Shown here piece by piece: positions 37,010 to 46,996 of a stretch of 64,000 nucleotides of DNA. Source of the DNA: Solanum dulcamara. Lineage: Eukaryota; Streptophyta; Magnoliopsida; Solanales; Solanaceae. The position numbers and the translations under genes were made by a program. The stretch is from the NCBI RefSeq assembly GCF_947179165.1, contig NC_077241.1, positions 78,393,648 to 78,457,647 on the forward strand, written 5' to 3'. Each line of letters starts with the position of its first letter. The first letter of the stretch is position 1. The notes under the pieces are model-generated. The model searched no databases. It was not told the DNA's origin and saw only the letters and a program-made list of their open reading frames with translations.

Positions 37010-37982
37010 GGAATCAAACTAAGTTGCATTTAAGTAATGCAAGCATGATTATGTGTTAAAATAAGACATGATTTTCTAATAAATTCACAAAGCAAAACAA
37101 CCTATATAACCTGCATACATAGACCAATCATTTACAAATCACTCCTATTTAATTTGCTTCTTTCTTTTTAAAAATTTAATTTAAATAGTCTTAATAATCC
37201 ATGAAAGGAAGGAAAGTAACCATGCATCTTTTAGTAAGTTCAAATATTTTATAAATGTGAAAGGTATATTCCCTGCAAACATTATTCTTATCTTAAATTC
37301 AAAATTTCAATGTTATTTCGATAATCAATCAACTCTACCATTTTTATTGTCAGCCTAAAAGTGAAGTCCCAATTCCCTATGTGATTGACAACTAGAGGGA
37401 CACCTCACCATATGGCTTGTTACCAAGTGGCTTCTATTAGTCCTATCCTGTTAAGAATTTACAACTAAGGTTGTACGTGTCACCTTTACTTTTAATACCA
37501 TTAAAGTACTTGTACTGTCTCCATGATTGCATCTTTTCTTGATTTTAGTACCATTTACATTTGTCTGTTTTTTTATGGTAAACTAGAATTAACTCGTCAA
37601 TCCCACGATTCTACTTGATCAAATACCTACTAATAAACTCTTATATTCCTTTCATTATATTATTTCTAAAGTCTTTAACTCAATGAGTACCTTCATGAAT
37701 GATCTGGGACATATATTTGAACATTCACTGAAATTTACTGAAGAGAATAAATCACCTAATATTTTTACATATGCACAATTCATTCTTCAACTAAAATCAC
37801 TCATCAATCTTATCCACTTGAAAAATTCGTGTAAAATTTATTAAATAGACTTGTTAGTTCTGCAGCTCGAGAATAAAGATCCATTATTCAATTAAAGATA
37901 GATAGAAAGGAGAATGCGCTGAGAGATTTGAATAATGCACAAAACTATGAAAGATTATTCATTGAATGGAAACAAGTTTTAT
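37010..37982. other. 3' flank of the CPBP protease gene
   Basis: AT-rich with no gene. The portion next to 37982 should be the 3' UTR of the - strand protease gene. Confidence 0.4.
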
Positions 37983-40900
37983 TTATTTCATTAAATCTAA
38001 GAATACAAAGCCATTCCAGAGACTATGCAAGAGGATGGATGGCAATAAATTTCTTGAACGTCCATATATTACACCCATTACAACCCCTAGAAAAATTAGT
38101 GGTAACATCCTTTGTACATTAAAATGTGCTAAAGCAAAGGCAACTGAACTCATAAGAATTGAACACCATACAGGCATGTATTTTGTCAATGAAGGGAGAA
38201 GGAAGCCCCTAAATACAATCTCCTCCCAAAGAGGGGCACACACCACAAGTACCAACGCATACAACACCATTGCCACTGGATCCCGTGCCAATATAGACTG
38301 CTCGACACTAGAGAGTGTTAAGGGAGTTGAAGGGAGAACGGGTAACAGGTCCAGGTTGAACTGTGATAGCCGGTTCACTAATGGGAACATGAGGCATCCC
38401 AGAAGAACGTCGAATAGCCAGTTACCTTTCAGGCTAAACTTGAACCAGTCTGATGGAAGGGGATGAAAACGGGATAGACAGCGTTGAAGAATTAGAATTC
38501 CAGCAAGACCCTCAGTTACATCCGTCAAAAGGCTGAACAAAGCCTGCCCTCTGAATGTGAGTGATTCTTTGCTGATACCGACCATATACGCTCCAAAGGG
38601 AATCATCCAAGAACCTATAAACCAAAATGAGACGATCCAAAGAAGCATAACCTGCACGACCAGAGTTCTGGTAGTTAAGAGGTTACAATGTGACACACAT
38701 AACATAGATAAGAAAGTTTCATGACTAGATGCACTCCTTATGACCTACACTCCAAAGCCTGTGTAGAAATTGGACAACTACTCGAAACCATTTTTTTGAA
38801 TCACAGATATTTGTGATTTCCTTTTTTTTTTCTTTTCCTTGTAAATAAGTGCAAGTATCATGAGTATGACCGCCACTGAGGTAATCTTCTGACGCCTAAT
38901 TGAATAAGGTAACTTCTTTCCTTCCCATTTTGGAGAGATGTGTTAATACATTGTAACTTAACAAATGAACAAACTACATTCATGCATTCTCCACCGGCGA
39001 CTCAGGCATGATGAGAAAAAATTGTACAGTGATTTTCAGTGATCGTTAAAGAGGATTACCCCTTACCTGAAGGATGGTCTCAGCTGTCCATGGGACAGCC
39101 CATGGTTTTCCAATCACCTTAAATACTACATCTGCAGCCTGAAAAGCATAAAGCTCTCGTTAAACTTGAGAAACATTTGTTTCAAGTACTTAATCATCTG
39201 AGTTAGGAATTAACAAATACTCATCAAAGAAAAGTTTTCCTGCAGCAATGAGCCTAGAATGTATCATAGTTCTTGTCTTCTTGAAGGTCCTTGTGTCCGA
39301 ATTAACTAATGTACACACAGATTCAACACTCTGGTGAACATGTCTGACACACTTTGGGCAGTGCACTTTTGGCATATATTTTTTCCATTGGACAGAAGGG
39401 ACATTTGTATAGCATGTTTGTCAAAAGATGGATTGTAAAAAATGCTCTTTTCCTTTCCTAATTCTGCAGACTACAAGGGCAAAAAAGTTCCTTTTTTTTT
39501 TTATAATTGTGGTGTCGGGGCCATATAGAAGATGAAGCTTTGTTACTAACATCAAAACTTCAAGGGACTTCTAAGCTTTCTCTTCTTTTTTTAAGAAACA
39601 CAAAAATTCAAGGGACTCACAAAGTGGTTTCTATGTTGTGGAAGAATGCGACTGCCACAACATTAAAATAGTGAAATATAAGCATCTGATTCAAACTCCC
39701 AAGTAATAATTGCCAAAAAAAAACTCCCCCTCAATTGTCCCACCACCCAAACCAAAAAAAAACATCACAGATAAGACAAGGGATTTATAGCTCCATTGCT
39801 GTATGGCATGTAAGATATACCAGCTCTATAAATGAAATCAAATTACCTCTCTAAATCGCGAAATCCAGTTTCTTTTCTCCACACTTGGTTTATCAATTTC
39901 CGGCTTCTCCAATTCCTTATGTAATACATCATCAATAAACTCAGGGTTGGAGGCACCTGAAGAAGATTCTTCATTCCTAAAACATGAAATTTTCCACCTC
40001 TGCAAAATTTTTAAGTAATTAAGGTCTAGAAATGTACATAATCAAGTAGCATAAGAAATCATTAAAGATATTGAATGTACTGGATAAATACTTAAGAAAT
40101 TACATTCAATTATTACTAAAGTTAATTGTGTAACTTAAGTACTTAACAGCTGAACATGTACACCACGTCACAAACCATAATCACGGTATAAGAACAAGAA
40201 AACCAAAAGACACTCTATTAGCATCCGGAAAACACACTGTCCAGGGGAATGAACTCTCCATACATGAAACACCCAAATGCATAAAGATACGGAATCACCG
40301 GTAAAGGTTGAAACTTTTGTGGTAGGCAACCTTGGGCATCCTACAATACATAAATCCACCCACAACTAAAAAAACAAAGAACTAACAAACTTCAATTCCG
40401 AAATACTGAATACTGAATAGAAGTTTGAACTTTAGGAGAATAAAGAATGTTCAAAAAATCATTATCTGGGTTCAGATAAAGAATCATTAGTACTAACTGC
40501 TGCTACATTATTTAATCCCCACGTCAAACACAAATAATTAACGAACTGAAATCTAGATGGTAGGTGACCCAAAAAACATAAACTCTAGCAATACACGCGA
40601 ATGAGTAAAGATTGAAACTTTATGTCGAGAAAATATTGAAATGTTACAATATTTGGGTTCAGATAACGAATCTAAAGGTTGAAATTTAGGGGAGGTAACC
40701 TTGGGTCTCCTAAAAAACATAAACCGACAATATTACTTAAGCGTACAATATAGACAAAAAGAAATTGACAAACTATACTATAAAAATACACAGTAATGAC
40801 TTAACATTTAAACTATATGGCGAGTAAAGATTCAAACGTAACAAAAGGTAACTACTTGGGTTCAGATACAGACACTAACAAACGTTTAAAATTTGTGGTG

Positions 40901-43237
40901 GTATCATTGGATATCCTATAAAAAGTAAACTCATGACCATTATTACCCTTACCCAAAACTGTAAAAAGAAAGCATTAATTAACTAACCTCTACAAAAAGA
41001 ATAATGAGTACAGATTGAAACCTTATGAAGAGCAATGACTGAAACGTTACAAAAAGGATCGCTGTCTGAGTTCATATACAGAATTAATAAGTTAAGTTTT
41101 AAACTGTGTGGGTGGTTACCTTGGATGACCCAGAAAACCTACTTATATTAATGGCACAACTATAAACACAAAGAGTCAATAAAGTAAACGCTAGAAATCC
41201 AAAAATGAGTAAAGATTGGAAATTTAAAGCTAGATCAGATCAAATGTTTTAAAAAGCAGATTTACCAAACAAAAACACACTACCTACTACCTATTACCTA
41301 CACCCACAACCATAAACACAAAGAATCAACAAACTAAACTCTAGAAATACAGAACAATGAGCCAATATTGGAACATTATAGCGAGTAAAGATTGAAAGTT
41401 ACAACTAACTAGATTATAAAGTACCTATCTTACCCAAGCCCATTACTACAAACACAGAAACTTATAAAATTGAACTCTAGAAATAGAAAAGCGAGCAAAT
41501 ATTGGACCTTATGGCCAGTAACAACTGAATTGTAAGCAAAACAACTATAAACACAAAGAATCAATAACTAAACTCTAGAAACACAATATAATGGTATGGA
41601 TTGGAAGTTATGGCAAACAATGGACCTTATGGCAAGAAACAACTGAATTGCCAGAAAAACAACTATAAACACAAAGAATCACTAAAATCTAGAAACACAG
41701 AATAATGGTAAAGATTGGAAGTTATGGCAAGCTAAGACTGAATTGTACAAAAAGGATTCAGAAAACATAAACCCACCTATATTATCTTAGCCCAAAACTC
41801 TACACACAAAGAATCAATAGATTGAACTCCAGAAATACATAACAATGAGCAAAGACTGGAGGAACCTTATGGTGAGTAGAGATTGAGATATTATAGTTAC
41901 CTAGATTAAATTTAACATAAACCCCTACCTATACTACTTAATCCCACAACTCTAAACACAAAGAATCAACCAATTAAACTCTAGAAATACAGAAGAACGA
42001 GCAAAGACTGGAACTTCATGGTGAGTAAAGATTGAGATATTACAGTGACCCAGATTAAATTTAACATAAACCCACTACCTATATTACCTAAGCCCACAAC
42101 TCTAAACACAAAGAATCAACAAACTGAACTCTAGAAATACAGAACAATGAGCAAAGATTGGAACTTTATGACAAGTAAAGATTGAAATATTACAGCTACC
42201 TAGATTAAAATTTAACATAAACCCACTACGTATATTACCTAAGCCCACAACTCTAAACACAAAGAATCAACAAACTGAACTCTAGAAATACAGAACAATG
42301 AGCAAAGATTGGAACTTTATGACAAGTAAAAATTGAAATATTACAGCTACCTAGATTAAAATTTAACATAAACCCACTACGTATATTACCTAAGCCCACA
42401 ACTCTAAACACAAAGAATCAACCAATTAAACTCTAGAAATACAGAAGAACGAGCAAAGACTGGAACTTCATGGTGAGTAAAGATTGAGATATTACAGTGA
42501 CCCAGATTAAATTTAACATAAACCCACTACCTATATTACCTAAGCCCACAACTCTAAACACAAAGAATCAACAAACTGAACTCTAGAAATACAGAACAAT
42601 GAGCAAAGATTGGAACTTTATGGCAAATAAAGATTGAGATATTACAGCTACCAAGATCAAAATTTAACATGAACCCACTACATATACTACCAAGCCCACA
42701 ACTACAAACAGTCAAACACAAAGATTTAATAAATTAAACTCTAAAGATACATAAAGATTGAAACTTTATGGCTAGTAAAAATTGAGATATTACAGCTACC
42801 CAGATCAAATTTTAACATAAACCCACTACATATACTACCAAACCCACAACTACAAATACAAAGATTTTACAAATTAAAATCTAAAGATACATAAAGATTG
42901 AAAATTTATGGCTAGTAAAGATGAAATTTACTGGAAAAAAGATTACCTTGGTAGAAATCCTGTGATGGGGTTCAGAGATTCTGATTCTGTGTGAAAGTGT
43001 GGGTAAAGATTTGGGAGAAAATGTTGAAACCCTAAATCTAGGAGATGAAGTATAAAGAAGAGGGCGTTGAGGAAAAGAGTGAGTACAATTAGAGCTCAGC
43101 ATGAGACCAATCAGACTATTAGTATCAGAAATTGCTCTAATTTTGTGAGAAAATGAAGGGATTGAATACATGGGATTTGTGCATTTTCCCACCCTTCTTC
43201 CTCGAACCACCAAAAGCCTAACCCTAGTTGCTTCCAA
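37983..43237 (-). CDS. CPBP/CAAX-type intramembrane protease, plastid-targeted
   Basis: Four coding exons: 42947-43237, 39847-39999, 39067-39138 and 37983-38651. GT-AG borders and phases agree, giving 394 aa. Exon 1 encodes a Ser/Arg-rich, acid-poor leader, typical of a chloroplast transit peptide. Exon 2 is hydrophilic. The last exon holds several membrane segments and the CPBP (Abi/Rce1-like) active-site motifs: EEIVFR (Glu 315-316, Arg 320), HFNVQ (His about 348) and HSLWNGF (His about 381, Asn about 385). These form the glutamate/histidine metal-dependent site of Rce1-type intramembrane proteases, so catalysis is plausible. The closest Arabidopsis protein I recall is At1g14270; related plastid proteins (BCM1/2, SCO4) affect chlorophyll metabolism and chloroplast development. 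It is not part of the Arabidopsis 1g640xx-641xx block. Exons 1 and 2 are separated by ~2.9 kb of intron filled with tandem repeats. Confidence 0.92.
40300..42930. repeat. Intronic minisatellite array, ~150-bp unit
   Basis: Successive units share AAACCCACTACNTATATTACC, AAGCCCACAACTCTAAACACA, AAGAATCAACAAACTGAAC, TCTAGAAATACAGAACAATG and AGCAAAGATTGGAACTTTATG. The TCTAAACACA landmark recurs at 41951, 42101, 42252, 42403 and 42553, a spacing of 150-151 bp. Units toward 40.3-41.2 kb are more diverged and nearer 190-200 bp; those at 41.4-41.8 kb are shorter. The central units (41.95-42.66 kb) are the most alike, showing recent homogenisation. The array fills the first intron of the protease gene and ends about 15-30 bases from the exon 1 splice donor. 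Confidence 0.93.
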
Positions 43238-44950
43238 TTAGTTTCGATCTTGAAAAAAAAATCTTTTTTTAATTAATTTTTTATATTTATGTATGTTTTT
43301 TATTCATTTATATGGTATGCAAGTTGACGTTTTTGACGGTTGACGTGAGGAAGAGAATCTGTTGGATTCTATATGGCTGGGGCATGAGGACAGTAGGAAT
43401 ATTGTCCTTTGCCTTCTTCTTTTTTTGTTTTTTTTTAGTTTATCCGTATTTTCAATAAATTTTAAAGTCATAAAAAATAAATTATAATTATAAATAAAAT
43501 ATATATAAAAAAAATTATTAATAAATAATATGGATGTAATTTGTGTAATTTATATAAATTTTATATTGTAAAAAGATAATTATATTATTTTTCTACTTAT
43601 TTTTTAAATTACAAAAATGTCCTAAAATTTATGGATTTCAGATACATTGCTGGACTTTGAGATACCTAGGGGAGGGATGCATCTAAGAGGGGAGCGATGT
43701 ATCCGAAAGGAGATAAAGATGTATTAGAGAGGAGATAGAACATCCAAATACATAAGGGAGTGATGTATCAGAAAGGGGGATAAGGATGTATTAGCGAAAG
43801 GAGATTTTTGAATTTTTTTTAAATGGTAGAAAATTTTAGATTATGATAAAATAAGATGTGTATTTAGGTAATTTTTTCATATAATTTTATTTATTCTTTT
43901 GATTTTTCTCTCCCGATTATCTCATGATCCGAGATTGAAGCAATGTGTTTCTCGACTAGGATAATGTGAACAAGGATCTTCATGAAAGGATAATTTTGTG
44001 AATCTTTTTAAAATACTTGATGATAAGATGATTACAATCACATCTTGATCTCATTATAAATATCCTAAGAATTGATGGAAAAATATGTGCCCCATTTTAC
44101 AAGCATGAATAAGAATTTATGACCTAGTAGCCTTACAAAGGTTATTTGTTTTTCATCTATAATAATTTTATAACTTCAAATTATATCGGCATTTATAAAC
44201 ATTAAAATATCTTTTGTTGGTAATGAAAAAGAAAAAAACAACATGCGAGTCCCTTTTTTTCACCTATTTATTTGACTTGTGTGTAAGACCAAAGTTTGGA
44301 AGATAAACGCCATGTAGAGCGCACTTTACGTACAAATATTTTCCTCGCTGAAACAAATGAAGCCTTAGTTATATGTAAAACAATTCATACTTTACCATAA
44401 AATGAGATTTATGCAAATAGGGTATATACACATACTATATTAAGTACTTTTTCTAACGAGTAGTTCGAAACAAAATTTGAGACTCATTGGTTGCCAAACA
44501 CTAAATAATTCCAAGGCAAAACTTGTATCCATGCGCTTCACATTCGCATGGAGTTCAAACTGGTATATTGATGGAGAAATGGCAAACAAAACTTGAAGCA
44601 GATATATAGGCAGCACATTGATCGATGGTTATTAGAAACTTCAGAAGATGGACAATCAAAATAGCAAATATCAAACTACAGAATGAAAAGATACTAAAAG
44701 GTGTACTACCACAAGTTTTCATACTCGAACGAAATATGCACAAGACCAAATGTTACATGAAAAAAAGCTATGTACAAATACCAATGGACCCTACAGGGAT
44801 TTCTCCCCTTATTGACACAGATACATTTAGCGTTCAAACCCATATAACATAAGAAAAGAGTGAAGAAACTAAAATGGAAAGGACACAAACATAGCGGTGG
44901 AAACGCAGCAGACCTGCAAACCAAATTGAGAAATAGAGTGGCTATACATC
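43238..44950. other. Protease promoter and zinc-finger gene 3' UTR region
   Basis: 43238-43500 should contain the 5' UTR and promoter of the protease gene. 44550-44950 is less AT-rich and is probably the 3' UTR of the zinc-finger-repeat gene. No further gene is seen; a short direct repeat lies in the middle. Confidence 0.45.
43696..43807. repeat. Direct repeat, two ~46-bp units 66 bp apart
   Basis: GATGTATCCGAAAGGAG (43696) and GATGTATCAGAAAGGGG (43762) are each followed by GATAAAGATGTATTAG-like sequence. These GATGTATC-rich units recur in Solanaceae repeats. Non-coding. Confidence 0.65.
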
Positions 44951-46996
44951 TTACATCCAGTTCTTAGAAACTACATAAGAACTCCCTGGCTCAGATGCAG
45001 AAACTGGTCCCTTGCTGCTGTTTGAGGTACGGCCAGAACCACCTGCTAGCAATGCCATCAAACCTCCTCCATGCACCCTTCCTTCAGACACTGATGATGA
45101 GCTGCTGCCTCCGACTGGAATATTTGGTTGGTTAAATCCAAGATATTTCATGTGAGGGTCATCGCCGGATGTCATACCACTACTCTGCATTTTCGTGACA
45201 TCAAAACAGATGTCTTCCATGTTGACAATCTCCTTCATCTTCCCAGGCTGGTTTGGTTCTAGATCCAGGACCATAGTCCCAAGAGTGGCACCACCATGAA
45301 CGCGTTTATCTTGCACAAGAGCACCATGAGATGCACAAAGTCCAGTCTTCCCTCTAGCAAATGAGTTACAAGGACCATCACCTTGGCCAAATTCAGAATC
45401 AGGCTGACCCCAAGAGCATCTCTTCCCTCCGCCATGGGCTTTGCAGAAATCAGTGCTTCCCTGAGCACTTTTTCCACAGCCTTCAACTTTGCATCTTTTT
45501 CCACCACCATGGCGTACACAAAAATTAGTTCTTCCCCTTGCACTCCTGGTACACTCTGCCACAGCACACCTCTTGCCACCACCATGGGCCACGCAGAAGA
45601 GTGTCCCCCCATGAACACTCTTCGGACAGAGCCCATTTCCTTGGAATGAACATCTTTTCCCACCACCATGACCCTTACAGAAAGGCGTGCTCCCCTCTGC
45701 CCCCTTATTGCACCCATCGAAGGTGCAACGCTTACCACCACCGTGTGCCTTGCAAAACATGGTACTTCCTTGCGCTCCTTTAGTGCACTGGGGGTACTGA
45801 CAGCGCCGGCCACCTCCATGTGAAATGCAAAGGCCAGAGAGTCCTTCTGCACTTTTGGTGCAGCCCTCTTGTTGGCATCTCTTGCCCCCACCATGTCGAA
45901 TGCATAATCCAGACTTCCCTCTGGCAGCACGGCTGCATCCTTCTTGACTGCAACGGCGCCCACCCCCATGTGCAATGCAAAAGTCGGTGCGTCCTTCCGC
46001 ACTCTTTGTACAGCCTAGGAATTCACACCGACGACCACCCCCATGGGCTTTGCAAAATGCTGTCCGACCCTCGGCTCCCTTGTGGCAGCCTGGTTTCTGG
46101 CACCTGCGGCCCCCACCGTGGGCAATGCAAAGACCAGAAGCACCTCTTGCTCCTTTTACGCATCCCTTGAACTGACACTGTTTAGTACTACTGCTACGCT
46201 GCTGTTGTTGTTGCTGCTGCTGTTTAGTTAACCCGGAAGTACAGGTGACTGAGCTTTTTGAATTTGTGATTATACTTGACGACAGATTGGGGGAGACTGT
46301 AGCTTGGTTGATTTCTGTTGTAGCCTGGTTCAATAAGTAACTAGCCTCTGTTTCCTGTGAAGTTCTTAATGGATGGAAAATGTTACTAGTCTTCCAATGT
46401 ATAGCTGTTGATACTTCTTCAGTGTGAAAAGCTCCAGCTATTGCCAGCGGCGCCTTCATGATACTTTGTGGTGAAGTGGAGAGCAGATGCACAGTAGTGA
46501 CATCAGATTCAGCTGCACCACTAGAGAGACTTAGCTCCAGATCAACTGCAAGCCCTTTGGCAAGTTTTTTGGACTCGGGGTGAGCAGACTTTCTAGAGCT
46601 TGGAGTCCTCTCACCACCAAGATGAAGACTAAAGTCCAAGTCCAGGTCCATCGAGGACTCTTCATCATTTTCTCTAGCTGAAGACATTGAAGTGCACGCA
46701 GCACCTGAGCTCCCCTTGCTATCTGAGGAACTTGACGAATGTCCTAACCGTAGACACAAAGATGACCCAATTTGCTGATCGTTGGATCCACCAATTGAAC
46801 TCCATTTCCGTTTGATTCCTTTTGGGGCAGGGATGGACGGAACTGAAGAGCCAATTGAATCAAGCCGTAAGGTGGTATCAGCACAATAACCACCTCCAAC
46901 TCCAGCTCCACCAACTGCGATGGATTTGCCCAGATTCTTGAATGCATTTAACTGAGGGTTCACAGTAAACCCCACATAGCGGAATCTGGGATCCAT
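44951..46996 (-). CDS. WRKY19-type zinc-finger repeat protein with EAR-like motifs
   Basis: Intact single-exon gene of 681 aa. Residues about 274-560 are eleven tandem ~25-residue repeats with the spacing C-X4-C-X10-C-X2-H followed by GGG(R/K)RC. This is the zinc-finger module found at the end of WRKY19, but no WRKY domain is present. Databases often mislabel such proteins 'WRKY19' or 'loricrin-like'. The N-terminal part has a conserved MDPRFRYVGF start, IKRKWSSIG (61-69), three LxLxL-type repressor (EAR-like) motifs (LCLRL 80-84, LDLDFSLHL 118-126, LELSL 153-157) and an eight-Gln run (259-266). The C-terminus includes EGRVHGGGLMALLAGG. Likely nuclear, possibly a transcriptional co-repressor; this is inference. 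Position matches Arabidopsis At1g64140. Confidence 0.92.
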   Translation of the reverse strand: MDPRFRYVGFTVNPQLNAFKNLGKSIAVGGAGVGGGYCADTTLRLDSIGSSVPSIPAPKGIKRKWSSIGGSNDQQIGSSLCLRLGHSSSSSDSKGSSGAACTSMSSARENDEESSMDLDLDFSLHLGGERTPSSRKSAHPESKKLAKGLAVDLELSLSSGAAESDVTTVHLLSTSPQSIMKAPLAIAGAFHTEEVSTAIHWKTSNIFHPLRTSQETEASYLLNQATTEINQATVSPNLSSSIITNSKSSVTCTSGLTKQQQQQQQQRSSSTKQCQFKGCVKGARGASGLCIAHGGGRRCQKPGCHKGAEGRTAFCKAHGGGRRCEFLGCTKSAEGRTDFCIAHGGGRRCSQEGCSRAARGKSGLCIRHGGGKRCQQEGCTKSAEGLSGLCISHGGGRRCQYPQCTKGAQGSTMFCKAHGGGKRCTFDGCNKGAEGSTPFCKGHGGGKRCSFQGNGLCPKSVHGGTLFCVAHGGGKRCAVAECTRSARGRTNFCVRHGGGKRCKVEGCGKSAQGSTDFCKAHGGGKRCSWGQPDSEFGQGDGPCNSFARGKTGLCASHGALVQDKRVHGGATLGTMVLDLEPNQPGKMKEIVNMEDICFDVTKMQSSGMTSGDDPHMKYLGFNQPNIPVGGSSSSSVSEGRVHGGGLMALLAGGSGRTSNSSKGPVSASEPGSSYVVSKNWM

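Noticed and set aside
39190..39375. 61-aa - strand ORF with a CPKC motif
   Set aside because: It lies in the intron between protease exons 2 and 3, has no further zinc-ligand pattern and no splice support.
40300..42930. CRISPR-like array
   Set aside because: Units are long, contiguous and diverged without spacer structure, inside a plant intron; a minisatellite.
45259..46231. Several long ORFs on both strands in other frames of the zinc-finger gene
   Set aside because: They arise from the 75-bp coding repeat. The 681-aa frame alone has domain structure and continuous conservation of Cys/His.
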